From: Batillaria attramentaria
Taxonomy: Eukaryota > Mollusca > Gastropoda > Batillariidae
Direction: 5' to 3'
Length of the DNA: 64,000 nucleotides
NCBI GenBank assembly: GCA_018292915.2
Contig: JACVVK020000053.1
Location: forward strand, 402,501-466,500
In this document: piece after piece, positions 10,130 to 19,406 of the stretch
Layout of the letters: each line of letters starts with the position of its first letter
How positions within the stretch are numbered: the stretch's first letter is position 1
Program-made: the position numbers and the translations under genes
The notes under the pieces: generated by a model
Told to the model about the DNA's origin: nothing
Seen by the model: the letters and a program-made list of their open reading frames with translations, nothing else
The model's database searches: none

Positions 10130-11765
10130 TCCCACCCTTTTCACCCCGGCCGCATGGCTCACCCGACTTAGTGGGCCCCCCTTCCTCTCAGCATCTTCCT
10201 ACGCGCTTGTGTGTGTGTGTGTGTGCACGGACACTAGGATATCTTTTAATTTCGAATATTCACTACAGTCTACTGAAACCTATATTCTTCTGGGTCTTAC
10301 CTGACCGTCCCGTTCACCAAAGTCCACAACACGAAAACGCGCAGAAAATAGCACACATGTAAGATTCAATGTTGATAGTTAGCAAAATGTTAATGGTCTG
10401 CTCCAATCGTATCTCCTTTTCCCACACCCTCACCGAGTCTCCCCTCATTATGGACGCCGGGTGTGAATTTATCGGTTGACAGCGCTGGTGACACACCCAG
10501 TCTGACAGTCAGGGGCAAATGGTCAGTGGTTCTGCCAGACTGAGAAATGTCAAACAGTCAATTAAAAAGTCGGTCGGTTCGAGTGAAACAGTCGGCCGCG
10601 CATGGTGACTTTTGACTGACTGATATTTTGAAATAGTGTGTCTAGAGACGCTGTTGTTGTTGTTGTTGTTGGGTTGTGTCAGTTTGTCTGTTGTTGCTTT
10701 AAACATAAATACTCGTTTGATACACAATACAGTACAATTCAAAATACATTAATTTTTTTTTTTTCCAAAATCGGTAGTCCTAAAACATCATGCTGACAGT
10801 ATCAGTTTTGAATCAGCGAGTACTAGCAAATAAACAAATAAATAAAATGCGCCTAAATGTTTTTTTTTTTTAAATTTACGCTTAAAAGCGTCACACTCAA
10901 AAGCGTAACCATGAGAATAAAATGTTAAAACCTGAGAAGATTCAAGAACCAGAACAAAGAGAAAGCCAGACAAAAGCATAGACTGTTAGAAACGGATACC
11001 TCAGCGCTACAGCGGAACCAGCGCCGAGAGGGCAGTGTGCGTCCATGACAGCGCAGCGGATACATTCATCGATACACGCTGTTCGCCGTGAAACCGGGTC
11101 CTCTCACTACTACCACGTGTTATCTCACACACACCCAGCTCTCGCTGACGACACCGAGTCTCCTCTAAACATACACTCTGGCCGATCTAGCGAGAGGAAT
11201 ATGTTAGCTACAGCTCTTACTTACCTGGGTTGTAGTGACCTTCTTGCCTTTTATCTGGCCAACGTGTAGCGGTCGAGGCCTTCGGCTTCGCTTAGCTGCG
11301 TGCGTCACATGTCCGCTAAGGGAGGCGACCGCGGAACCGGTACGAAGCGTGTCTGTGAGAATGCTTCCCCTTGAACTTCGTTCGGCCAGGGACTTGCATC
11401 TATGTAAGTCCCTGGTTCGGCGCAACGGTTATGAGCCAGGGTTTCCGTGTGTTCACAGTGTTCATTAACTTGAATTTTGTTTGAGTGCTTGGCTACACTG
11501 GTCAGTTTGAATTCACAGTTATAACTAAGAGACAAAATCAATTCTAATATTCATTCAAAACATACGAGGGGGCAAGTTTACCGTACCGGCTTGGCGGCGG
11601 CCGGTCCAGCATCAGTTGTACGGCTCAGTGCCGACTGATATATTATACAAAATTAATCAGTGAGTGTCTTGATTTGTATATTTGTATTTGTATTATCATC
11701 TTTTTTCTTTCGTCATATTGTAGATTGTTTACAGTTTGATAAGCATGCAAAGTTTGATAGAGGAA
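10130..11765. other. No supported gene
   Basis: Low-complexity tracts only (GT at 10210-10225, TTG at 10650-10670). Short ORFs here match no family I recognise. A donor-like sequence at 11224 and another at 10302 could belong to unrecognised exons of the sulfotransferase gene but lack supporting similarity. Confidence 0.4.
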
Positions 11766-11769
11766 ACAA

Positions 11770-11915
11770 ACATTTGTGTCCTGAGGAAGGCGAAAGCCGA
11801 AACGTTGACCTGTGCCGTCCTTTGTGAAAGTTAAGTGGTTTCTGTCCCTTTTATGTCGCTTTTATTTGCTTAACTTGTAACCACTTCGCAGTCATTACCG
11901 TTTCCTTTTCAATAA
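11770..11915 (+). mobile_element. Partial copy of the hairpin element (see 21992-22167)
   Basis: Shares TGTCCTGAGGAAGGCGAAAG then CCGAAACGTTGACCTGTGCC and the right arm GGTTTCTGTCCCTTTTATGT with the 22-kb copy, including the tail AACCACTTCGCAGTCATTAC. The left inverted arm is absent. Confidence 0.85.
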
Positions 11916-11952
11916 AGGTGAAATAAATAAATGAACACCAAAGAAGATATAC

Positions 11953-12112
11953 CGGACTTTGTAACGATGGCTTGTAAGCGCAATGACGTAACGTGTTCTC
12001 TTTTAAGCAGTCATCAAATTGCCTGATCTGCGCCTTGACTTGCCCATGAAAGTTCTCCCTTGTGACGTTGTGTTCCATGTGTCTGGTTTTGTAATAATAC
12101 GACGAATACATG
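11953..12112 (-). CDS. CHST15-like exon 3 of 3 seen
   Basis: Encodes MYSSYYYKTRHMEHNVTREN, FHGQVKAQIRQFDDCLKENT and LRHCAYKPSLQSP. It aligns to the family segment LYSDYLYF...F...V...L..FE.C. Acceptor TTTTCAG, donor GTATAT. Entry phase does not match exon 2. Confidence 0.65.
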
Positions 12113-12298
12113 CTGAAAATAGGAAGAAGGAATTAAGTTTACGGGCGTTCCCACAACACAGCTTCATTTCTCCAACCCGCTGGCGCCCGGTTGCTGACTG
12201 AGACATCGGGAACCCTAAGTTTTGTGTTATTTCCTTTGGCTTAACTAGTAGTGCTAAGTTGAAAACACCGAAAAACAAAATTTGGGTGGCTCACGCTG

Positions 12299-12367
<69 letters not shown>

Positions 12368-13490
12368 CCCCCCCCCACCACCACCACCACCACTCCCCCC
12401 CCTCTTTGTCGTCGAAAAGAAATTTGGTTTCCAAACGCTTGCCTGGCGTTTAGACAAAACACTCATTATACTAACTAACGAACTAACTAACGAACTAACA
12501 GGGGATTTGGTCTAGTGGTTAAGGCATCCGACTTCGGATCCTGAGCTGCCTGGTTCGAGTCCCCGGTGGGCAGGAATATGGTTGGCTTTTTCCATACCAT
12601 ATCGAGTCACATCCATTGCAGACTCGTTTACGGTGCCTGTCTCGCCGTCGCGTACACACGCACGCACATACATCAAGTGTGCACGCTAAAAATACCACGT
12701 TCATCTTTCGAAGAAGAGTAGGCTGTGGCCGGTGTCGTCGTAAAACAGAAACACTGTCGCACGCACCAGAGTGAATAACAGGGTGGAGGTCTGCACATAA
12801 AGTAGCGCCCAGTGGCAGCAGGCTTTCACTGCTTCGTCCACCAGCCCTGCGGCGCCATGAGCATCTCAGTAGAGATGGACACGTGCGCCGAGGAGAAGTC
12901 TACCATACCATACTAACTAACTAACCATACCATACCATACCATACTAACTAACTAACTAACTAACAAAATGAATGAAGGAAATAAAAGAGACCTGTCCGT
13001 TGCCGGGGTTTCTGACCATGATAATGAATTTAGATTTTAGGTTTAAATGACGAATATAGTCGGGCGTTTGGACGTGAGGCTCTGAACAGTTCTCGTTGCC
13101 TGGATACAGGTACCAGCTTTGCAGATCCCACACAGTTCTAGTGCTTCCATCCCCTGAGGCAAAAATGGAAAACTCTTATCAACACAATGGACAAATAAAT
13201 AATAAATTAATGGAACCTACTGTTTTGTTTTAAACACTTAAACGTTTTGAGCTGCTTTGGTGACCTCTAATATCGTACCACTGATACGTGTACAGGCATT
13301 GACGCGATTACCTCCTCCTCATCATCATCGTTATCATCATCATCATCATCATCATCACCGCCCTTATCGTTGACTCAGAGGTATAACTTGTCAGGGAGAA
13401 ACTCACCAGTAACGACAGAGCGTATTCTCTCCACGCTCCCCCCATAGCGAATTATGGCATTGGTGTAAAATTGGACATACGTTCCTATTC
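11953..13490 (-). CDS. CHST15-like carbohydrate sulfotransferase, three internal exons
   Basis: Golgi sulfotransferases of this family move sulfate from PAPS to sugar residues on glycosaminoglycans. Three minus-strand exons (13407-13490, 12993-13153, 11953-12112) follow the CHST15/GalNAc4S-6ST order: a VVTGDGSTRTVWD segment formed across the first junction, then SKFIIMVRNPGNGQ (3'-phosphate binding loop, family form IVMLRDPVERLYSDY), then MYSSYYYKTRHMEH and a Cys pair (DDCLKENTLRHCAY). The 5' PAPS-binding exons (PHWWTR region) and the C-terminus were not found. Exon 2 ends in phase 0 but exon 3 needs two preceding nucleotides, so either an exon or splice site is missed or the locus is a pseudogene. 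Confidence 0.7.
12300..12366. repeat. (CA)n microsatellite
   Basis: Pure CA tract followed by C-runs and (CAC)n to 12403. Confidence 0.95.
12500..12910 (+). mobile_element. tRNA-derived SINE, family 2, copy b (full length)
   Basis: Best-preserved copy: A box TTTGGTCTAGTGGTTAAGGC, B box GGTTCGAGTCC, the body shared with 6222-6680, and a tail of (ACCAT)n and (AACT)n to 12965. It lies in the sulfotransferase intron, opposite strand. Confidence 0.9.
12993..13153 (-). CDS. CHST15-like exon 2 of 3 seen (sulfate-donor binding loop)
   Basis: A 161-nt exon encoding DGSTRTVWDLQSWYLYPGNE, then HVQTPDYIRHLNLKSKFIIM and VRNPGNGQ. The last part is the 3'PB loop region of PAPS sulfotransferases. The usual VERL after RNP is GNGQ here. 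A SINE tail of (ACTA)n lies directly after the donor. Confidence 0.75.
13407..13490 (-). CDS. CHST15-like exon 1 of 3 seen
   Basis: An 84-nt exon with acceptor TGTCAG and donor GTGAGT encoding IGTYVQFYTNAIIRYGGSVE then RIRSVVTG. Its last nucleotide joins GG of the next exon to make the Gly of VVTGDGS. Confidence 0.7.
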
Positions 13491-13574
13491 CTGACAGACA
13501 TAAGAACACATGACATAAACGGCATGATTTGAAAACTAGACACATGTCTAAACCGTAACAACAACAACAACAAC

Positions 13575-13577
<3 letters not shown>

Positions 13578-13646
<69 letters not shown>

Positions 13647-13779
13647 CACTCTAAGTCTGAGAAAAACCAGCAAGAAGAGTGTATTTGGAAATGTTTATTT
13701 GTGAACTGAAAGTATCAGAAACATCAATTAAAACGACGAGGTGTTGATACACATCAACAGACGACGACAACAACAACAA

Positions 13780-13831
<52 letters not shown>
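13578..13831. repeat. (CA)n microsatellites, two tracts
   Basis: CA tracts at 13578-13643 and 13780-13831, each preceded by (CAA)n (13558-13575; 13764-13779). Confidence 0.95.
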
Positions 13832-13838
<7 letters not shown>

Positions 13839-14367
13839 CGCGACCGAACGACATTATGATCAACCGGTGTGAAGTGAGAATGGAGGGACGTTGTCTAAAC
13901 TGCTTCGGACGTAATTGCTGATGACGTAGATAGTATTGTACAGATCCACCAACCAATGAATAATAGAGCGGAATAGTGGTTCGGGTCTCGTTAACGCCCT
14001 AAACGTGAATGAATAGTTTAGCTCGGTTTACGTAAGCCCGTGTATAAGAACGCGCGTGATCTCATACTAGTGTTGACCGTTCAGACTGCACGTGCGTTCC
14101 GTTTACTCGTTCCGTTCAGCATTCGGCTGCGTAGGTACACCATGTGAACTAACGTACCGTTCATCCGATCAACAACAACGAAAAAAAAGTTAAAGGGAAA
14201 AAAATATAACGTGAAATTGCGCTGAACGGCTTTTTGTGCCGCTAAAAAAAACAACGTGTCATCTTTTGTGGCAATGGCCAAAACTCGCCGATAATTGGAG
14301 AATACACATTTTAAGGGGCAGCCCGATATAAGAAGAAGAAGGAAGAGGGGGAAGAGGAAGAAAAGAA

Positions 14368-14491
14368 ATGATGTGGAAACAGAAAGCTACCTACAGTGTA
14401 ACAAGGGAGCTAAATCTGGTGGCTGCAGGTGTCTTGCTGTCAGTCCTTATGGTCAACGCTTTCACCATGACCACCTCACCACCAGATCTCG
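14368..14491 (+). CDS. GPCR-like exon 1 (signal/N-terminus)
   Basis: 41 codons plus one nucleotide from an ATG at 14368 to donor G/GTAAGG. Upstream (14335-14365) is purine-rich. Joins exon 2 in frame as PPDLGTQTSRD. Confidence 0.5.
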
Positions 14492-15198
14492 GTAAGGGTT
14501 TTTTGGGTTTTTTTTTAAGTTTTTGCTGCCCCAACTCCTTTGCCAGTTCCAGTGGTGTTCCTCCTAGGTAATGGGTGGAATCCATGGAGGGCTCGGAAGC
14601 TGGGGCAAATTTTTATCATGCATGATGAATGAGATGAGGATGATGGTAAGATGACGCTATGGAGGTCCGTCTGGTTTGGGACTGCGGGACAGGGCCGTAT
14701 TCCACGCTGCCTGTCATAAACATCCCGTCATTAACCAGGCCCGGGAACTACAGCAACTGCGGTGCCGGCCGTGTAAGAATCCACACCATAAGACGTGTCA
14801 TACCTAGGGAAGCACCCCCAAAGTCGCACCCGTGAAGTGGGTGAACCAGGCCTCGGTAAGTGACAGTAAAATGCGTTTCTGAAAATGTAATGCAGTAAAA
14901 CCCCGACATTGTGACACCAGAATATGTGATACGATGCTGCATTGCATCAGTTATCTTTTGGATTCGGGGACGCTTGTGGCAGGGTTCATACTCGGCTACA
15001 TTTTACGCAGAATTCGGACTCCAGGGCCCGTATGTAAAAGTCGAGATTAATTTAACCCACGGCTACAGGCCTAACCCAGACTAGGACAAAAGAAACCCAA
15101 AAGCAAAATTAAATTTTAAAAAGGAAGCAAAAAAAGGGAGAAAAAATCCTTCTATAATGGCCCAGGCACCTTCCTGGAATGGGCCAGCTTCCTGATTT

Positions 15199-15201
<3 letters not shown>

Positions 15202-15272
<71 letters not shown>

Positions 15273-15276
15273 AGAA
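15202..15276. repeat. (AC)n/(GA)n compound microsatellite
   Basis: AC tract 15202-15241 passes into GA tract to 15276, in the GPCR intron. A weak inverted pair (CTCGACTTTTACATACGGGC type) flanks it at 15026-15045 and 15343-15361. Confidence 0.85.
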
Positions 15277-15893
15277 AAAAATTTAACCCTAGAGGTTTTT
15301 ATCGAGGTTAGGCTCTAAACCGGGGCCAAAAGCCCTAACCTCGACTATTACATACGGGCCCTGACTTACTTTATGTTAATACCCATTATAATTATTATTA
15401 TTATTATTATTTACTTCCGTGTATTTAGATTGAATCTATTTTACCGGATAGGCTGAAATAGCTATTCACGGTCGAAGTCAATGAATGGTTGTTACATTAT
15501 CTCTGTCATATTTTTTTAAAAGAGCTGTATCTTCAAACAACTCTAGGAATACAAGATTGGATATACACTGACAAATTGACATAAAAGTCTACTTGGGTAT
15601 TCTTACGATAAAGTCGCTTATCAGCTACACAATAATTGTCCTCGATCCCTCCATTCCTTCATTTCGAGCATCATTTTGATGATACTTCAGAGCAGCTAAG
15701 ATCTGTGGGAATCGATTGGTTAGTTTGCACGAGCACATGACTTGGTTCACATTATTTTTATGGGGTCGTTATTTATAAAGTCTCAACTGGAAAAACAAAT
15801 CAAGCGACAGTTTTATGCAGATTCACTGAAGCAAGTATCTTCGTGGTTACAAAGTGATAGACTTAGGGGTGTTTTTTTGGTTTTATTTTCCAG

Positions 15894-16604
15894 GAACACA
15901 GACATCACGTGACCATGCGGAAGGCTATAGTGACAAGAACGACATGGCCGATCGCACAACAGTAGAAAGTCCAACGAAAGAGGGCGCATTGTCTGGGTGG
16001 CTACTGCCAAACAACTACCTTTCTGACTACGCAATTCCTGTCTATGGCTTCCTGTATCAACCTGTCGCCTTCATCGTCTTTCTCGGCCGTGAGGCCCAAC
16101 AAAACTGTCACTAGTTGTTATCGTGTGTGGAACGACTGGGCAACATGGGATAATGACTTATACTTTACCATCTATTTCTGGTACCGAGCGCTCGTGATTC
16201 AAATGATTCCTTGCACCGCGTTGTCCATTCTAACAGTGTTATTGATCCGCTCCTTACGACATGCCGAAAAACGACGAGTGGAACTCTTGCAGCAGAACAG
16301 ACAGAGAGATTCTCGGCTACTTAGCGAGTCTGCCTCCACCACCCTCATGCTGATCATTGTCGTCTGCCTGTTTCTGCTTGTCGAAATGCCTAATGGCTTT
16401 TTATTTGTAGTTGTTATCGTATCCAATCAGTTCGGCTACACCCTTTTTGACGACGAAATCATGGCAATTGTCTCCATCATTAGCAATTTCTTGATTTTTC
16501 TCAGCTATCCCTTGAACTTTGTTGTTTACTGCGCGATGAGCAAGAAATTTCGAGACACGTTCAAGAGACTGTTTACAAGAGACACGAGTTCGACTGTACA
16601 CTAG
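15894..16604 (+). pseudogene. GPCR-like exon 2 with internal deletion and frameshift
   Basis: Contains TM1 and TM5-TM7 coding in two frames meeting at about 16085-16090. Stop TAG at 16602-16604. Basic i3 loop EKRRVELLQQN and C-tail SKKFRDTFKRLF are receptor-like. Confidence 0.8.
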
Positions 16605-16795
16605 AAGGTGTAGAAAGTTGGGAAGGTTCTGTCACTGACGACACGTACCCGGATTCCATGATAGACGCAACAGGAAGGGACAAAATCGAAACACAAAAAA
16701 CATATCACGTCGTTTTCCATTACACTGCGTTTTACCGCTGATTCTAATGTGTGTATATATATTACACATATACATATATACTCAAGCACATTATT

Positions 16796-16801
16796 AATAA
16801 A
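16796..16801 (+). promoter_or_regulatory. Poly(A) signal AATAAA of the GPCR-like gene
   Basis: AATAAA about 190 nt after the stop codon, followed by GT/T-rich sequence (TGTGTTATGTGTGTC). Confidence 0.6.
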
Positions 16802-17546
16802 TTTTCTTGCTGTGTTTCAACAAACTTGTGTTATGTGTGTCATTGAACATGTGGTATACGCAAATGTAGATAATATTATGTAGAAAGGATTTGCATATGC
16901 TTCAAACATGGTTACAGCGTTCCTCTTAAAAACTTCCAGACTAATCTGCCCTTTGCTAAACATTTTCGAAATGAACCTACCGAATACCTGTGGCAAAATC
17001 TGGGGACTTCAGTTTTAAAAAAAAACAAGGATCATACTTGTTACAGCCACACTTATACGAGTACGCACGTTGTCCTCGAAAATGTCGTCGTTACACAAAC
17101 TCTGTGTTTTACACTTACAGATTTGTAGTTACTTTCATTCCGGATCCTCTTCAAAAAAATTCCAAGTCCATATTTTTTGCAAATTTCCATTCATAAATTT
17201 CAATTTCCCTTTTAGACTTTTTTCCCCCCTCACCTCACTGATTCATATTTTCCAAGTTCTTGTGTAATGCAGCTTCCAAAGAAAGCTTTTCTGAGTTATT
17301 TTGTTCTGATGTTGTTGACTACGCCCGCGGAAATGACCCAAAGTGGAATATTATAAGCAGTTCCAAGTCTCCCCTATCCACTGTCTCTATCTGAATGCAT
17401 GACGTGTACTATGGACGTTTGCTTTCACTTTTGGTCCTTCTCATTCCCGTCTTTTTCGGTCGGCACAGTTTTAGTTTTTGAAGACAGCACTGCAACACTT
17501 CTTGCCCCAGGATCAGCTCTGGTCCGTGCAGCACCGCGGAATCTGC

Positions 17547-17717
17547 TCACTGTACGTGTAGGTGTTGAAAGCCTATTGGCGGTCGCCGGTTTTGCTGCCG
17601 GCAGTCGACTTCTTCTTTCCCGCAAGGCAGTTTTGTCTTCCTGATTCGTGCGGCTGCGTTTGACTCCAGTAGGGCGGGACCAACATCTGTGGGCGCATCT
17701 TCTATCTCACACAGGTT
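17547..17717 (-). CDS. Candidate terminal exon of ZNFX1-like gene A
   Basis: After the good acceptor GTTTTCCAG a frame of 57 codons opens in the phase needed after the last sure exon (phase 0): NLCEIEDAPTDVGPALLESN, then AAARIRKTKLPCGKEEV, stopping after FQHLHVQ. An overlapping minus-strand frame (17425-17625) is longer and very basic. No RZ-type finger is present, so assignment rests on phase and position only. Confidence 0.3.
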   Translation of the reverse strand, partial: NLCEIEDAPTDVGPALLESNAAARIRKTKLPCGKEEVDCRQQNRRPPIGFQHLHVQ

Positions 17718-17744
17718 CTGGAAAACACAAATGCAGTTCTACAT

Positions 17745-17880
17745 TCCCAAACTTGAATAGTGGAGCTGAGTCTTCGTGATGTGTAATGTGCTGATGTCCT
17801 TTGTGTGAGTGAATGCGTGCGATTCACGTGAGTGTGCATGTGGTTTCAGTTCGCGGCACTTTAAGCCGAGAGAGTGAGTA
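17745..17880 (+). mobile_element. SINE family 4 tail, fragment
   Basis: Matches the 3' part of the family at 46700-46990 and 49660-49910: GTAATGTGCTGATGTC, GTGTGAGTGAATGCGTG and GTGGTTTCAG, ending in CGCGGCACTTTAAGC. The built-in TGGTTTCAG resembles a 3' splice site. Confidence 0.7.
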
Positions 17881-18423
17881 AAGCGCCTGTATAAAACCTC
17901 ATTATTATTATTATTATTACATAGAAGTAACAACAATACTCGTAAACGTAAAGACAAAAGACCAACACAGGGATATTCAACATGGCACATTTTCCTGCAT
18001 TTTGATGTCGACGTCTTTCAAGTCTTTATCTGGTCGAGTAAATACTCTGCGACAAGAAATGGGCCCATTTCTTTGTAAACCGAAATCCAAGGTGTGTGTT
18101 TGGTGCTACTCCCATTTGGAAATGGAAACACTCGGTGCTACTGTTACTGTATTTCAGTTTGTCTGTGCAAAGGAAATGGGCAGTTTATCAACCAGAAAAT
18201 GACTTCAAATGACTTCAGAATGACTTCAAATGACTTCAAATGCTACCCCAAGAACGAATTTTCCGGTTAACAATGTCGCCCTAAATGGGCAGATGATCTG
18301 AAATATTCTTGTCGCAGAGTATTTCTATCTCCCGATAATATTAATACTGTTGTCTGGAAAAAACGCCTAAGAGCTAATCAAATTCATGGCGCTTAAATCG
18401 TTTTCCAAATGAGGGTAGATTAC

Positions 18424-19132
18424 CTTGTGGTAAGGCGCGTCCATGATGGACAGGTTGATGGCCTTTGCTTCAGCATTCCATCCGTCCACACGTTCTCTAC
18501 ATTCCGCGAAAATCTTCTCTAGTTCAGCAGTTGGGAAGCGAGTGAGGTTTCTGTCCTGAAGGATGTGAAGACACCTGTCAATTCTCTTCATCAGGCCGTG
18601 TTCTCGCAGCCTCTGTTGTCCGTCGTCGCCGGTTTCTTCTTGGCCTTGCCGCGTCTGTTTTGGCAGACCTTGTGCACCACGTTGAGGAATTTCTTGTGGA
18701 GGAGTTTGCTCTGGCAGTTCTTGTCTTCGTCTGTGTAGTTCTTGTTCTTGGTTTGGTTTTTGTTCTTGATTTCGTGTCCCTTGGTTCTCCTCCACTGTTG
18801 CCTCGTCTTCACAAACGCCACGGACTTCATCATCGGTGTCATCTTCGCAAACCTCTCCCGCTCTTTCCTGGTGTAACTCTTCTTTACAGTCTTCTCCGTC
18901 TGCTTTTACCAGGGAAAAACTCTTGGCGCGTGCACCCCGGTCATTTCTGATGCTAGCAACTCCTTCTCCGTCAGCGCCTTGCGACAACCGTTTGGCGCAG
19001 AGCAGCAGAACGATGTAGGCCATGCGCTGAGTCTCCTGAGCGAGTTCACGACACCGCTGCATTGTCAGGTACCGCATGGGCTGCAGAATGGCGCGCTCCA
19101 GGGCGCTCAGCTGATAGCGGATTGTTTGGGTT
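18424..19132 (-). CDS. ZNFX1: ZNFX1-A exon A16 (C-terminal helical and acidic region)
   Basis: A 709-nt exon: a helical start ([37 protein letters not shown]), a Glu/Gln-rich linker, then [20 protein letters not shown] and [13 protein letters not shown]. The AAG/GTAATC end is taken as a donor because B16 has GTGAGT at the same point. Without splicing the frame stops at 18367. Confidence 0.85.
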
Positions 19133-19355
19133 CTGTAGCAGAGTTAGAACTGTTAAAGGAAATGTTTGTAAGGGTATAGGCTTGGGTAAGGAATCGATAT
19201 TCTCATTGTATGTAAGTTTTGGTAACGTGGGAGTTGGTCATTAAGTAAGCTGGTGATAAAACGCCGTGTTAGCTTCTACATCTAGCTTTATTCAAATAAT
19301 ACCTTAAAAAGGCGAACATAATCTTCTCTTGTGTCTTTCACTTATAATTATTTGA

Positions 19356-19406
<51 letters not shown>

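Larger units (their letters stand above)
14368..16604 (+). pseudogene. Peptide GPCR (sex-peptide/FMRFamide-receptor-like), TM2-TM4 deleted
   Basis: Two exons on the plus strand (14368-14491; 15894-16604). Exon 1 encodes a hydrophobic N-terminal stretch (LNLVAAGVLLSVLMVNAF), a possible signal peptide; donor GTAAGG and acceptor TTTCCAG are in phase. Exon 2 encodes an N-terminal domain, then TM1 (DYAIPVYGFLYQPVAFIVFL), and passes directly into extracellular-loop-2-like VTSCYRVWNDWATW, TM5 (LYFTIYFWYR), TM6 (TTLMLIIVVCLFLLVEMPNG) and TM7 with SYPLNFVVYC. The N.VVY form replaces NPxxY, as is usual in this receptor group. TM2-TM4, the DRY region and the TM3 disulfide Cys are absent with no room for an intron. 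The two halves are in different frames: frame 1 stops after GREAQQNCH. A second ATG at 16044 opens a 186-codon frame for TM5-TM7. Probably a pseudogene. Confidence 0.8.

Noticed and set aside
17399..17644. 81-codon plus-strand ORF
   Set aside because: The opposite strand has a better candidate (acceptor plus compatible phase); the plus frame shows no family match.
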